64,000 bases of DNA from Oceanobacillus alkalisoli. GTDB taxonomy: Bacteria > Bacillota > Bacilli > Bacillales > Amphibacillaceae. A program made the translations under genes and the position numbers. Position 1 is the first letter of the stretch; the number at the start of each line of letters is the position of its first letter. Under the pieces are notes generated by a model. That model was not told the origin of the DNA. It saw only the letters and a program-made list of their open reading frames with translations, and did no database searches. This document shows positions 1 through 10,105 of the stretch, one piece after another. The stretch is from assembly GCF_021556485.1 (NCBI RefSeq), contig NZ_JAKGBW010000013.1:49867-113866 (forward strand). Direction: 5' to 3'.

Positions 1-265
1 AATTGCTGGTGTTCTTATCCGTATCCCGGTGGAAGAAATTTCTGAAACAGGAAGAAATGCAATGGGTGTCCGCCTCATTCGCCTACAGGACGAAGAACAA
101 GTTTCAACTGTTGCTAAGATTGATGATGAAGAGGAACTGGAAATTGAAGAAGATTCGTCAGAAGTAACAGAAACAGAAAATACAAATGATCGTGAGCCTA
201 ACAGTAACATCCAAGAATCACCGGAAGCAGATGAAACAGATGATGACGAAGATATAGAAGAATAA
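1..265 (+). CDS. gyrA: DNA gyrase subunit A, C-terminal end (partial)
   Basis: The gene runs in from the left edge; the open frame is in phase from base 2 and ends at a TAA. GyrA is the DNA-breaking and rejoining subunit of gyrase, which introduces negative supercoils. The first visible residues (IAGVLIRIPVEEISETGR) match the last blade of the GyrA C-terminal beta-pinwheel, including the usual GVRLIRL stretch. After it comes a strongly acidic tail of about 45 residues rich in Glu and Asp, as is common in Bacillaceae. The position at the head of a block leading to guaB and dacA agrees with the B. subtilis order. Only about 87 codons are present, so the catalytic domain cannot be judged. Confidence 0.95.
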   Translation, partial: IAGVLIRIPVEEISETGRNAMGVRLIRLQDEEQVSTVAKIDDEEELEIEEDSSEVTETENTNDREPNSNIQESPEADETDDDEDIEE

Positions 266-274
266 TTATATTCG

Positions 275-320
275 AAGTGACCCGGAATAAACGGTTAAGC
301 GTTTAAGGCGGGTCACTTTT
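275..320 (+). terminator. rho-independent terminator after gyrA
   Basis: Inverted repeat AAGTGACCCG / CGGGTCACTT with a 24-base loop, followed by a short T run, starts 9 bases after the gyrA stop. Confidence 0.8.
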
Positions 321-346
321 CCTAATTTTTCCTTGGAGGTAGAAGT

Positions 347-1450
347 ATGCGTGTTCATCCATCACAATTAGTTGCAGGTACCGTGCTTTTACTGGATGTA
401 TTGGGTAAATCCGGTCATCCGATTATAAATGAGCGAACAGTCCTAACAAATGAACATATTACCGTCCTACATAAATTTCTCATTGAATCCGTAGAAGTTT
501 CGACTAAACTGGAAAACGGTGAAACATTTATTGCGAAAGAACAGCCAAAACGTGTAGAAAAGCCGAAACCTGTGCAGAAGAAAATTTACTTGGAACCTGA
601 AGAGGATCGCTCCTTCCCTGCCCATTACATGGAAGCGGTGCGGGATTATAAACAACTTTTCACCGAATGGAATAACAATGTTCCTATTGATATGGTAAAG
701 GTAAGGCAGTCTATTCTTCCCCTGCTTGAACGGATTGAGGAATTGGATATGGAAATTTTCACGCTCCATCAATACGGAACACGAGAAGATTATATTTACT
801 ACCATGGTGTTGCAGTCAGTCTCCTTTCTGCATTTTTAGGAAAGGAGCTAGGCTACCGTAAAGGGGAATGGATTCAGATTGGCTTAGCCGCCTACCTTGC
901 AGATGCTGGGATGACACGGATTGATTTTGGTATAATTACAAAAGGATCTCCCCTAACCGAACCCGAAGAAAACGATATGAGAAATCATTCAACTTACTCT
1001 TACCGGATGGTTGAAAAAGTGACCGGTTTATCAAAGGCAGGAAAAATTGCCATTTTGCAGCACCATGAACGGATGGACGGGAGCGGGTATCCACTAGGCA
1101 TACGGAATGAACAGATCAATACATTTGCCCGGATCCTTGCTGTCTGTGACACATACTATGCGATGACGAGTGACCGTTTGGAGAAGCAATCTGTTTTTAA
1201 AGCGCTGGAAGAACTTTTCCAGGAACGATATACGAAGCTTGATCCACAGATTGTTCAATCCTTTATTGAGAGTTTAGCCAGGCGAGCCGTCGGAAAAACC
1301 GTCCACCTATCGAATCATAAGACAGGGGAAATTGTTTACTTTGATGATGATCACCCAGCGTCCCCATTAGTGAAATTACACGAGACAGGTGAGATTATCG
1401 GCTTGCAAATGAATCCTAATTTACATATTGAGGAGATTATATTAGATTAA
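347..1450 (+). CDS. HD-GYP domain protein with an altered HD pair
   Basis: A 367-residue cytoplasmic protein starting at ATG after TTGGAGGT. The second half is an HD-GYP fold, the family that hydrolyses cyclic di-GMP. The GYP signature HHERMDGSGYP is intact at about residues 239-249, followed by a conserved RILAVCDTYYAMTSDR helix. The first His is present near residue 153 (YYHGVAV). The HD pair itself, normally in a context like LHDIGK, reads A185-D186 (LADAGM), so one metal-binding His and the following Lys are missing. No membrane or receiver domain is seen; the N-terminal 100 residues are not recognised. It occupies the slot of yaaC between gyrA and guaB. It may be a weak phosphodiesterase or a sensor that binds without cleaving; this is inference. 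Confidence 0.85.
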   Translation: MRVHPSQLVAGTVLLLDVLGKSGHPIINERTVLTNEHITVLHKFLIESVEVSTKLENGETFIAKEQPKRVEKPKPVQKKIYLEPEEDRSFPAHYMEAVRDYKQLFTEWNNNVPIDMVKVRQSILPLLERIEELDMEIFTLHQYGTREDYIYYHGVAVSLLSAFLGKELGYRKGEWIQIGLAAYLADAGMTRIDFGIITKGSPLTEPEENDMRNHSTYSYRMVEKVTGLSKAGKIAILQHHERMDGSGYPLGIRNEQINTFARILAVCDTYYAMTSDRLEKQSVFKALEELFQERYTKLDPQIVQSFIESLARRAVGKTVHLSNHKTGEIVYFDDDHPASPLVKLHETGEIIGLQMNPNLHIEEIILD

Positions 1451-1717
1451 GTGGGTTTAGCGTTTGGCAGGGATTAAATGCCTGAAGGTAGTTGTTTAGT
1501 AGAGCTTCGGTTGTATATAGGGCTCTAATGATCCGTCGGCTGTGATATTCTTTCGGTCATTTACAGGGCTTCTAATGAACCGAAAATCGTAACTGCCAGC
1601 CTAACACTCCCCTAATCAAGTAACTAATTAAACCTCATTTCAGTAGATTAAACTTTATATTCAAACGATTAAAATCCAATACAGATAGAATTCTTTACGA
1701 AAGAAACAGGAGGCATT

Positions 1718-2932
1718 ATGAATAATCAATCTTTTACCCCAGTTATCATTGGAACGGATATCAATGCCTATAATATGGCGATTTCCTTCCATGAAGCCTA
1801 CGATATTCATCCTATTCTTGTCGGAAAGCAGGAAATGGGATTTACTAGCTTTAGCACGATTCCTGAACGGATCGACATTCATCCTGACTTAACGGATAAA
1901 GGGAGATTTGTTCCGATTTTAAAAGAACTCGCAGAAAGCTTACAGAACCGCAATCACCCATTAATCCTTGTTGGCACGAACGATGCGTATGTCCGTTTGA
2001 TCATCGAACACGATGAAGAATTAAAAAATTATTACCGTTTCACCTATATTTCCGAGGATCTGATGAATCAGCTCCAGAAGAAAGCAAATTTCTATAAACT
2101 TTGCCGTGAATACGGAATTGATACACCGGCGACATCTTTCTATGACTGTAATGACGATGCTCCGTTCACGGAAGAAATGACCTATCCAATTATTATCAAA
2201 CCAAGTAACGGAATTGAATATTATAAACACCCGTTCACTGGTCAAGAAAAGGTATACAGGGTAAATACACCGGAAGAAACAGATAAGGTCATTAAGATGA
2301 TTAAGGAAAGCGGCTACCGGGATGAACTGATTATGCAAGATTATATACCGGGAGACGACACGTACATGTGGGATTCCGTCCTCTATTTGAATTCGAAAAG
2401 TAAAACGGAACTTGTTACTTTCGGACAAGTTGTTTTGCAGGAGCATACCGCAACAGCGATTGGTAACTATACATCCGTCCTAACTCGTTACAACGAAGAA
2501 ATGATGAAAAAGCTACAGCAATTTCTAGAGACAGTCGGCTATGTCGGCTTTGCTAACTTCGATATGAAATATGATGAACGTGATGGGAAATTTAAAATCT
2601 TTGAAGTCAATATCCGCCAAGGCCGCTCCAGCTATTATGTAACGGCACTTGGGCACAATATGGCAAAGTACATTGTCGATGATGTACTTCATGATAAGGA
2701 AAAGTCAACTACCTATCTGAATGAAGAATATCTGTTTTCCGTTGTGCCACGGATTGTGTTAAACAACTTTGTCGAAAATGATGCAGTGAAGCAAGATGTG
2801 AATCGGCTTATTAAACAAAAAAAATGGGGTAACCCCCTCTTTTATAAAAAGGATAAGAGCTTTAAGCGTAAATTCTATATGCTGCTTAGACAATTTAACT
2901 ATTATCGGAAATATAAAAACAATAAATGGTAA
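1718..2932 (+). CDS. ATP-grasp carboxylate-amine ligase family protein
   Basis: A 404-residue soluble protein with ATG start after AGGAGG. ATP-grasp enzymes join a carboxylate to an amine or thiol through an acyl-phosphate. A pre-ATP-grasp domain fills about residues 1-115. The nucleotide-binding core is visible from YPIIIKPSNG near 160, through an IMQDYIPGDD loop, to a metal-binding FEVNIRQGRSS near 300. This Glu-x-Asn signature is typical of the family. The sequence resembles carbamoyl-phosphate-synthase-like and D-aspartate-ligase-like proteins, which often work in the cell envelope, but the substrate is not known. It is a single gene with its own terminator. The 270 bases before it hold no gene or clear signal. 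Confidence 0.8.
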   Translation: MNNQSFTPVIIGTDINAYNMAISFHEAYDIHPILVGKQEMGFTSFSTIPERIDIHPDLTDKGRFVPILKELAESLQNRNHPLILVGTNDAYVRLIIEHDEELKNYYRFTYISEDLMNQLQKKANFYKLCREYGIDTPATSFYDCNDDAPFTEEMTYPIIIKPSNGIEYYKHPFTGQEKVYRVNTPEETDKVIKMIKESGYRDELIMQDYIPGDDTYMWDSVLYLNSKSKTELVTFGQVVLQEHTATAIGNYTSVLTRYNEEMMKKLQQFLETVGYVGFANFDMKYDERDGKFKIFEVNIRQGRSSYYVTALGHNMAKYIVDDVLHDKEKSTTYLNEEYLFSVVPRIVLNNFVENDAVKQDVNRLIKQKKWGNPLFYKKDKSFKRKFYMLLRQFNYYRKYKNNKW

Positions 2933-2962
2933 AATCCCCAGTATGCCTGGGGATTTTTTCTA
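2932..2962 (+). terminator. terminator after the ATP-grasp gene
   Basis: AAATCCCCAG / CTGGGGATTTTTTC hairpin with a T run directly after the stop codon. Confidence 0.85.
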
Positions 2963-3106
2963 GAAAAAGGATGAACTACCAACTGTAAAGATTTAGAATC
3001 TATTTACTATTCCTATTAAATTCGAACTGGTTGAAAAACGTCAACAATTGGCGTAAAGTAAATAAAAATAGCTAAACAAGACGAGATTGGTTACAGAATA
3101 TATTAG

Positions 3107-4597
<1,491 letters not shown>

Positions 4598-4605
4598 GTT
4601 GTATC

Positions 4606-4656
4606 ACGCATTAACGGTCTGTAATATGCCTACCGAATGAAGTTTCACTTTATTAA
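4606..4656 (+). repeat. short copy of a dispersed intergenic repeat (shared with 58011-58120)
   Basis: Two blocks, a CTGTAATAT-containing one at 4606-4627 and GAATGAAGTTTCACTTTATT at 4635-4654, recur at 58011-58030 and 58099-58120. There the middle part carries two hairpins that are missing here. This looks like an internally deleted member of a mobile or REP-like intergenic repeat. Confidence 0.6.
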
Positions 4657-4660
4657 AATA

Positions 4661-4718
4661 AACACCTATTTTTCCCCAGGTTACACGCAAACCTGATAGA
4701 AAAATAGGTGTTTTTTTA
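4661..4718 (+). terminator. terminator after guaB
   Basis: Long perfect inverted repeat AACACCTATTTTT / AAAAATAGGTGTTTTTTT, with an inner CAGGTT/AACCTG pairing in the loop. Confidence 0.9.
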
Positions 4719-4868
4719 TCCTTTAAGCAGGTAAAATGAACGGGGGTGAATAGATAGGGAAATTACTAGAATCAGGACTTAGCTCCTTCTATTTTTTTTG
4801 ATGAAAATGTGATAGAATATTTAGGTGCTGCACTATAAATTTTTTAATCATGTTGGAGGTAAAATAAG

Positions 4869-6206
4869 TTGATTCAAGTTACTAAAAAAACTGTATCAGG
4901 AATACTTGCATTTGTATTACTGATTACATCGTTAATGATACAGCCACTCACGATACATGCAGAAAGTACCCTTGATTTAAATGCAGAGTCTGCCATCTTA
5001 GTTGATGCGGGGACTGGAAAAGTTCTTTATGCGAAAAACGCAGATATTGCCCTTCCTCCAGCAAGTATGACGAAAATGATGACGGAATATCTTGTTCTTG
5101 AAGCAATCGATGAAGAAAAAATCGACTGGGATACAACAACACAAATCAGCGATTATGCATATAAGATTTCTGCTAATGTCCTGTTTTCAGGAATAGGTTT
5201 AACACAAAATAAAGATTATGCCGTACGTGATTTATATAATGCGATGGCTGTCTTCTCTGATAATGCGACAACCATTGCACTTGCTGAATTAATTGCAGGT
5301 TCTGAAACGGAATTTGTAAAAATGATGAATGACAAGGCTGAGGAATTAGGCCTTTCCGAATATAAATTTGTAAATAGTTCGGGTCTTGATAATGATTCCC
5401 TAGGCGATGACATGCCAGAAGGAACCGATCCGAATGCGAGTAACCTTTTGTCTGCACGCTCTGCCGCTCAGCTTGCCTATCATTTAGTTAATGATTACCC
5501 GGAAGCTCTAGAAATTTCCAGCCAGACAGAAGTAGAATTTGATGAGCACAAAGTAGAAAACTTAAATTGGATGCTTCCCCATGAAGCGACATATCTACAG
5601 TCATTCCATTATGAAGGAATGGACGGACTGAAGACAGGTAATACAGAGCTTGCTGGATTCACGTTTACTGGAACAGCGGAACGGGATGGAACTCGTCTCA
5701 TTACCGTTGTGATGAAAACTGGTTCAAAAGAAGAGCGTTTCAAAGAAACAGCGAAATTACTTGATTATGGTTTCAATAATTTCGCATCTGAAGAATTATT
5801 CCCGGCTGGTCATCAGCTGGAAGACGAGGGAACTCTCCCTGTAGCTAAAGGTAAAGAAAATGAAGTTAGTGTCTCTATTAGTGAGGGCATTGCGATTCCA
5901 ATCCAATCTGAAGAAACGGAATTATACAGTTTGGAATATAATATTGATGAAGAGAAGCTGAATGATAACAACGAAATTGTCGCACCAATTGAAAAAGGTG
6001 AAAAGCTTGGTACTGCAACGCTTGTATATCAAGGAGAAGCAACCGATCATGGTTATATATTCGACCAGGAATCCGTCGTTGTTGATGTGGTCAGTGATGA
6101 AGCAGTTGAAAAAGCAAACTGGTTTATGCTTACGATAGGTGCAATCGGTGACTTCTTCGGCAATGTCTTCACAACAGCAGTAGATTGGATTAAAGGATTG
6201 TTTTAA
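4869..6206 (+). CDS. dacA: D-alanyl-D-alanine carboxypeptidase (PBP5 type)
   Basis: A 445-residue low-molecular-weight penicillin-binding protein that trims the terminal D-Ala from peptidoglycan stem peptides. The start is TTG, chosen for the TGGAGGT seven bases upstream. A signal peptide ends near residue 31 (IHAES). The three active-site motifs are present: SMTK at 66-69, SDN at 130-132 and KTG at 255-257. The C-terminal 90 residues form the beta-sandwich domain, ending in an amphipathic helix (WFMLTIGAIGDFFG and onward) that anchors the enzyme on the outer face of the membrane. It follows guaB as in B. subtilis, but pdxST, which comes next there, is absent. Confidence 0.96.
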   Translation: MIQVTKKTVSGILAFVLLITSLMIQPLTIHAESTLDLNAESAILVDAGTGKVLYAKNADIALPPASMTKMMTEYLVLEAIDEEKIDWDTTTQISDYAYKISANVLFSGIGLTQNKDYAVRDLYNAMAVFSDNATTIALAELIAGSETEFVKMMNDKAEELGLSEYKFVNSSGLDNDSLGDDMPEGTDPNASNLLSARSAAQLAYHLVNDYPEALEISSQTEVEFDEHKVENLNWMLPHEATYLQSFHYEGMDGLKTGNTELAGFTFTGTAERDGTRLITVVMKTGSKEERFKETAKLLDYGFNNFASEELFPAGHQLEDEGTLPVAKGKENEVSVSISEGIAIPIQSEETELYSLEYNIDEEKLNDNNEIVAPIEKGEKLGTATLVYQGEATDHGYIFDQESVVVDVVSDEAVEKANWFMLTIGAIGDFFGNVFTTAVDWIKGLF

Positions 6207-6310
6207 TCTGTTCTAATAGGAATCATAGCCAAATGAATATATTTAAGCATTGATTTTCGCTATATAAAGAATAAAACAAAAGTAGCAATGAAATATTAGC
6301 TAAAGCATGC

Positions 6311-6339
6311 TTGCTTTTTTTAAGTGAATCGGCTATGAT
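6311..6339 (+). promoter_or_regulatory. candidate sigma-A promoter of the serS leader
   Basis: TTGCTT and TATGAT separated by 17 bases, upstream of the T-box. A small AAAGCA/TGCTTT hairpin with a T run overlaps the -35 at 6302-6321 and could instead be the dacA terminator. Confidence 0.4.
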
Positions 6340-6379
6340 GGTAGCAAATCAGATGAATTAAAGGTATTGACAGGAAATA

Positions 6380-6610
6380 GTAGCAGTTCGTTCTTCTAAA
6401 GAGAGTCGATGGTTGGTGCGAATCGACGTTGAAAAGCTGTGAATCCATCCTTGAACTGGTTTATCGAACAGGACTTGTTCCAGAGTAAATAAACCCGGGG
6501 TCTCTGCACCGTTAAAGCAGATCGAGCCGGAAGAGATTTTCTTTTCAACAAGGGTGGCAACGCGGGAATATCAACTCTCGTCCCTATTATTAGGGATGGG
6601 AGTTTTTTGA
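6380..6610 (+). promoter_or_regulatory. T-box leader, serine specific, controlling serS
   Basis: The T-box sequence AGGGTGGCAACGCGGG lies at 6551-6566 and is followed by a terminator hairpin AACTCTCGTCCC / GGGATGGGAGTTTTTT (about 6573-6608). In the specifier loop GAATCCATC, the codon TCC at 6444-6446 is a serine codon, which agrees with the downstream gene. Uncharged tRNA-Ser would pair with the specifier and the antiterminator, allowing read-through when serine charging is low. Confidence 0.93.
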
Positions 6611-6650
6611 TTTTAAAATATAATTTTTCTAATAAAAGGAGGAAATGCAA

Positions 6651-7919
6651 ATGTTGGACATGAAATTTTTACGGAACAATTATGAAGAAGTGAAAGCGAA
6701 ACTTCAGCACCGGGGTGAAGACTTATCCGAGCTCGATACATTTGGTGAACTCGATGAGAAACGCCGGAAATTGATCGCTGAGACAGAGCAGTTGAAAGCG
6801 AAAAGAAATGCTGCGACACAAGAAATTGCGAAGTTGAAGAAAGAGAAGCAGGATGCGGATGTTGCGATTCAGGAAATGCGTCAAGTCGGTGAGGAGATTT
6901 CCAAGCTTGATAAAGAATTGAAAGAAGTGGAAGCAAGACTTGAACAGGTCATGTATGCCATCCCGAACATTCCACATGAGAGTGTGCCAATTGGTGAGGA
7001 TGAAGAAGATAACGTCGTCCATCGCACGTGGGGAGAGCAGCCGGAATTCTCTTTTGAAGTGCAACCGCATTGGGATATCGCAACAAACTTGAACATTTTA
7101 GATTTCGAACGTGCAGCTAAAGTTACCGGTAGCCGCTTTGTTTTCTATACGGGACTTGGTGCAAGGCTTGAGCGTGCTTTATTGAACTTCATGATGGACT
7201 ATCATGCAGATCATCACGGTTATACGGAAATCCTACCGCCATATATCGTGAATCGCATGAGTATGACCGGTACAGGACAGCTTCCGAAATTTGCGGAGGA
7301 TGCCTTTAAACTCGAGGACTGGGATTATTATTTGATTCCGACTTCAGAAGTACCCGTCACGAACTATCACCGTGATGAGATCATGCTTGATTTACCGAAG
7401 CGGTATGTTGCGTACAGTGCCAACTTCCGTTCTGAAGCTGGCTCTGCTGGACGTGATACGAGAGGTTTGATTCGGCAGCATCAATTTAACAAAGTCGAGC
7501 TCGTCCACTTTGCAAAGCCTGAGGATTCTTATGAGACATTGGAGACATTAACAGGTCACGCGGAGAAAATCCTGCAGGAATTAGAGTTACCATACCGTGT
7601 GATGAGCATGTGTACTGGTGATTTAGGATTTACTGCTGCAAAAAAATACGATATTGAAGTATGGATTCCAAGCCAGGACACGTACCGGGAGATTTCTTCT
7701 TGCTCTAACTTTGAGGATTTCCAAGCAAGACGTGCTGGCATACGTTTTCGTCGTGATACGAATGCGAAGCCTGAATTCGTGCATACATTGAACGGTTCTG
7801 GTCTTGCAGTCGGTCGTACAGTCGCCGCTATACTAGAGAATAACCAGCAGGAAGACGGTTCTGTTGTCGTACCGAAAGCACTTATTCCTTATATGGGTGG
7901 AAAAAAAGTTATTAAATAG
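6651..7919 (+). CDS. serS: seryl-tRNA synthetase
   Basis: The enzyme charges tRNA-Ser (and tRNA-Sec where present) with serine. I start it at ATG 6651, because the ATG six bases earlier is only two bases from the AAGGAGG site; this gives 422 residues beginning [10 protein letters not shown] as in relatives. Residues 1-110 form the long antiparallel coiled coil that contacts the tRNA variable arm. Class II motifs follow: motif 2 around [20 protein letters not shown] and motif 3 around [16 protein letters not shown]. The T-box upstream and a tRNA-Ser gene downstream fit its role. A clean terminator follows. Confidence 0.97.
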   Translation: MLDMKFLRNNYEEVKAKLQHRGEDLSELDTFGELDEKRRKLIAETEQLKAKRNAATQEIAKLKKEKQDADVAIQEMRQVGEEISKLDKELKEVEARLEQVMYAIPNIPHESVPIGEDEEDNVVHRTWGEQPEFSFEVQPHWDIATNLNILDFERAAKVTGSRFVFYTGLGARLERALLNFMMDYHADHHGYTEILPPYIVNRMSMTGTGQLPKFAEDAFKLEDWDYYLIPTSEVPVTNYHRDEIMLDLPKRYVAYSANFRSEAGSAGRDTRGLIRQHQFNKVELVHFAKPEDSYETLETLTGHAEKILQELELPYRVMSMCTGDLGFTAAKKYDIEVWIPSQDTYREISSCSNFEDFQARRAGIRFRRDTNAKPEFVHTLNGSGLAVGRTVAAILENNQQEDGSVVVPKALIPYMGGKKVIK

Positions 7920-7927
7920 AGCATGTT

Positions 7928-7968
7928 AACCAGCTGGTTGTAGAAAATGTCGCCAGCTGGTTTTTTTT
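7928..7968 (+). terminator. terminator after serS
   Basis: AACCAGCTGG / CCAGCTGGTTTTTTTT hairpin. Confidence 0.9.
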
Positions 7969-7989
7969 CATAAGTTTCTCTGAAATAGA

Positions 7990-8019
7990 TTGACAAGCAT
8001 AAATTATTTATGGTATATT
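7990..8019 (+). promoter_or_regulatory. promoter of tRNA-Ser
   Basis: TTGACA at 7990-7995 and TATATT at 8014-8019 with an 18-base spacer, about 16 bases before the mature tRNA. Confidence 0.65.
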
Positions 8020-8034
8020 ATATCTTGTGACTAT

Positions 8035-8127
8035 GGAGGTATACCCAAGTCTGGCTGAAGGGGTCGGTCTTGAAAACCGAAAGGCGGGTCAAACCGCGCG
8101 GGGGTTCGAATCCCTCTACCTCCTCCA
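8035..8127 (+). tRNA. tRNA-Ser (anticodon UGA)
   Basis: A 93-base class II tRNA. The acceptor stem GGAGGTA / TACCTCC pairs fully and CCA is encoded. The anticodon loop CTTGAAA places TGA at 8071-8073. The long variable arm typical of tRNA-Ser and the TTCGAAT T-loop are present. Confidence 0.97.
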
Positions 8128-8150
8128 TATTTATAAATCATGAATCCTTT

Positions 8151-8184
8151 AAAACGCTTATTCTTATTGAATGGAGCGTTTTTT
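8151..8184 (+). terminator. terminator after tRNA-Ser
   Basis: AAAACGCT / AGCGTTTTTT hairpin. Confidence 0.75.
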
Positions 8185-8288
8185 GTTCTTTACAACATAC
8201 ATGCTCAAGTTTAAGTTAAACCCGCTCTCATTCTCATAATAAAATACCGAACTACTCACCTAATAGTACCCATTTTCGAAATCCCCAC

Positions 8289-8317
8289 TTGACAAAGAAC
8301 ACAATTCATTCTACTAT
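8289..8317 (+). promoter_or_regulatory. promoter of the proC leader
   Basis: TTGACA at 8289-8294 and TACTAT at 8312-8317, spacer 17 bases, just upstream of the T-box leader. Confidence 0.65.
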
Positions 8318-8335
8318 TAACAGAAATAACATACA

Positions 8336-8568
8336 CTTTAGACGATGATCAGACTAGTAATACGCGAACTGTCCGACAGAAAATGGGATTCACCGGCTGA
8401 GAGATCCCTGCGCACAAGCTTGTATGAACCTACCTGGGAGTCGTTAGCGATAAACTAACCGCAGGAAACTGTGTTATCAATGCAGAGAGGGCAATTTATT
8501 GCCAAAAATAGGTGGTACCGCGGAGCTGATTCCGTCCTTGTTGCAGGGATGGAATCAGCTTTTTTAGT
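8336..8568 (+). promoter_or_regulatory. T-box leader, proline specific, controlling proC
   Basis: The T-box AGGTGGTACCGCGG is at 8510-8523 and is followed by the terminator stem AGCTGATTCC / GGAATCAGCTTTTTT (8524-8565). In the specifier region GAACCTACC, the codon CCT at 8429-8431 is proline, consistent with the proline biosynthesis gene that follows. It is a second T-box within 2.2 kb of the serS one, with a different specificity. Confidence 0.9.
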
Positions 8569-8597
8569 TGTGAAAAAGAAAAGAAGAGGTGTTCGAA

Positions 8598-9413
8598 TTG
8601 CGTAAACGTATTGTGTTTGTAGGGTGCGGCTCGATGGCAGAAGCAATCATGGCCGGCATACTGCAGACGAAGACAGTAGATAAAAATGATATTTATGTAA
8701 CAAATAAACAAGATGAGGAACGATTGAATGATATAGCAGCTATGTATGGCGTGCAGACATCTTATGATAAAGAAGAGCTGTTAGACCTGGCAGATGTCGT
8801 TATCTTAGCAATGAAGCCAAAAGATTTAACGGATTCAATAAGTGAAATCCGCTCATTTATAAGAGAAGATCAACTCGTCATTTCTATTATTGCAGGCATC
8901 ATGACGGAAACAATTGAGAAAATAATTGGAAAAAGGAATGCTGTCATTCGAGCGATGCCAAATACATCAGCACAAATTGGTTATTCAGCCACTGCAATCG
9001 CAGGCGGCAAATATGTCGATGAAGAAAAAATCAATTTTACGAAGAAATTATTCCAATCGATTGGAATAACGAAGGTAGTGAATGAAGCGGATATGCATAC
9101 GGTGACAGCCGTTTCTGGGAGCGGTCCAGCATTCGTCTACTATTTTGTTGAAGCGATGACAAAAGCGGCTCTAGAAGCCGGAATGGAAGCTTCTACGGCT
9201 GATGCGCTGATTACCCAGACAATTATCGGTGCTGGGAAAATGCTGGAGCAGTCAGGGCAACCAGCTTCCACTTTAAGGGAAAATATTACGAGTGAAGGTG
9301 GAACAACTGCAGCAGGACTACAAACGCTTAAATCAAATGATTTTGAGGAAATTATTATCGCTTGTATCGAAAGTGCCCGGCTTCGTTCCATCGATTTGGG
9401 AAAAACGTTTTAA
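8598..9413 (+). CDS. proC: pyrroline-5-carboxylate reductase
   Basis: The last enzyme of proline synthesis, reducing pyrroline-5-carboxylate with NAD(P)H. I start it at TTG 8598, seven bases after AGAGGTG, giving 271 residues; the GTG at 8589 lies inside that ribosome site. The Rossmann motif GCGSMAEAIMAG is at the N terminus. The MPNTSAQIG stretch and the signature TAVSGSGPAFVYYFVEAM near residue 165, then the C-terminal TSEGGTTAAGL helix, are all present. It is controlled by the proline T-box just upstream. A proline T-box on proC means that tRNA-Pro charging, not free proline, sets expression. Confidence 0.95.
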   Translation: MRKRIVFVGCGSMAEAIMAGILQTKTVDKNDIYVTNKQDEERLNDIAAMYGVQTSYDKEELLDLADVVILAMKPKDLTDSISEIRSFIREDQLVISIIAGIMTETIEKIIGKRNAVIRAMPNTSAQIGYSATAIAGGKYVDEEKINFTKKLFQSIGITKVVNEADMHTVTAVSGSGPAFVYYFVEAMTKAALEAGMEASTADALITQTIIGAGKMLEQSGQPASTLRENITSEGGTTAAGLQTLKSNDFEEIIIACIESARLRSIDLGKTF

Positions 9414-9460
9414 GCAGAGAAAAAAGGCGGGGAAAAACTGCCCTGTCTTTCCTTTCTGCT
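9412..9460 (+). terminator. probable terminator after proC
   Basis: Imperfect hairpin with GCAGA / TCTGC ends and an inner GGCGGGG / CTGCCCTG pairing, starting at the stop codon. The T-rich run follows at 9466-9484. Confidence 0.5.
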
Positions 9461-9461
9461 C

Positions 9462-9490
9462 TTGGTTTTTCTTCTTAATTTTTGTATAAT
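9462..9490 (+). promoter_or_regulatory. promoter of tRNA-Arg
   Basis: TTGGTT at 9462-9467 and a perfect TATAAT at 9485-9490, spacer 17 bases. Confidence 0.6.
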
Positions 9491-9517
9491 AGTAATGTTA
9501 CCTATCTTCCCCACTAT

Positions 9518-9590
9518 GGCTCCGTAGCTCAGGGGATAGAGCGTTAGTTTCCTAAACTATGCGTCGCAGGTTCGAATCCTGCCGGGGCCG
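9518..9590 (+). tRNA. tRNA-Arg (anticodon CCU)
   Basis: 73 bases; acceptor GGCTCCG / CGGGGCC, T-arm GCAGG TTCGAAT CCTGC. The anticodon loop places CCT at 9551-9553, reading AGG codons. CCA is not encoded. The anticodon stem has one T-T mismatch at its top. Confidence 0.93.
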
Positions 9591-9593
9591 CTT

Positions 9594-9635
9594 AAAAAAT
9601 CATTTATCCACATGTGGATAAATGATTTTTTTATT
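9594..9635 (+). terminator. terminator after tRNA-Arg
   Basis: Perfect palindrome AAATCATTTATCCACATG and its complement ending in TTTTTTT. Confidence 0.9.
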
Positions 9636-9696
9636 TTTTGACTGGTCACATCTCTTAAAATGTATTACATTAAACCTATCCTAGGGAGGTAATGAA

Positions 9697-9938
9697 ATGA
9701 ATCGGTATCTTGACGAGGTCGTCAGTCGCATGATTTAGTCACCAAGTTGAACATCTATATGGATTATGGTGTCAAGGAATATTGGATTGCTAATCCGATG
9801 TTGAATACCATTACAATTTATTCGCTTAATCGTGAAAATATGTATGAACAATCCGATATGAAAACAGATCATGGAAAAGTTACATCAAAGCTTTTTGGTG
9901 GTATTCAGATTGATTTGTCTTATCTATTTAAAGAATAA
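9697..9938 (+). pseudogene. Uma2-family (DUF820) endonuclease fold remnant
   Basis: A strong ribosome site (GGGAGGTAATGAA) leads into ATG 9697, but that frame stops after 13 codons. The neighbouring frame from about 9727 reads QSHDLVTKLNIYMDYG and then VKEYWIANP, which is the C-terminal part of Uma2 proteins (PD-(D/E)XK fold, often encoded in many copies and of unclear role). Most of the N-terminal half, including the expected first catalytic residues, is missing and the join is out of frame. I read it as an internally deleted pseudogene. Confidence 0.75.
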
Positions 9939-9954
9939 TAATGCTCATTTATTA

Positions 9955-9985
9955 AAAGCACAGGCAGACTTTATCTCTGTGCTTT
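9955..9985 (+). terminator. terminator-like hairpin after the Uma2 remnant
   Basis: AAAGCACAG / CTGTGCTTT stem followed by GCTCTTTT. Confidence 0.6.
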
Positions 9986-10105
9986 GCTCTTTTAATAAAA
10001 AACGTTTCCGAAACTTTTCAGCTAAATTACTTTTAAAGTGTCACAAAATGTTCTAAAATAGATTTAAGTTCGTACAAGATTTACATTATTTCATGTAGTT
10101 AGAAA

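Noticed and set aside
2021-2446. 141-codon minus-strand frame
   Set aside because: Lies inside the ATP-grasp gene, which has clear family motifs on the other strand.
3010-3035. PurBox-like TTCGAAC before guaB
   Set aside because: Only one half-site and guaB is not a firm PurR target; too weak to report as an operator.
9871-10056. 61-codon frame overlapping the Uma2 remnant
   Set aside because: Out of phase with the recognisable Uma2 text and runs through a terminator hairpin.
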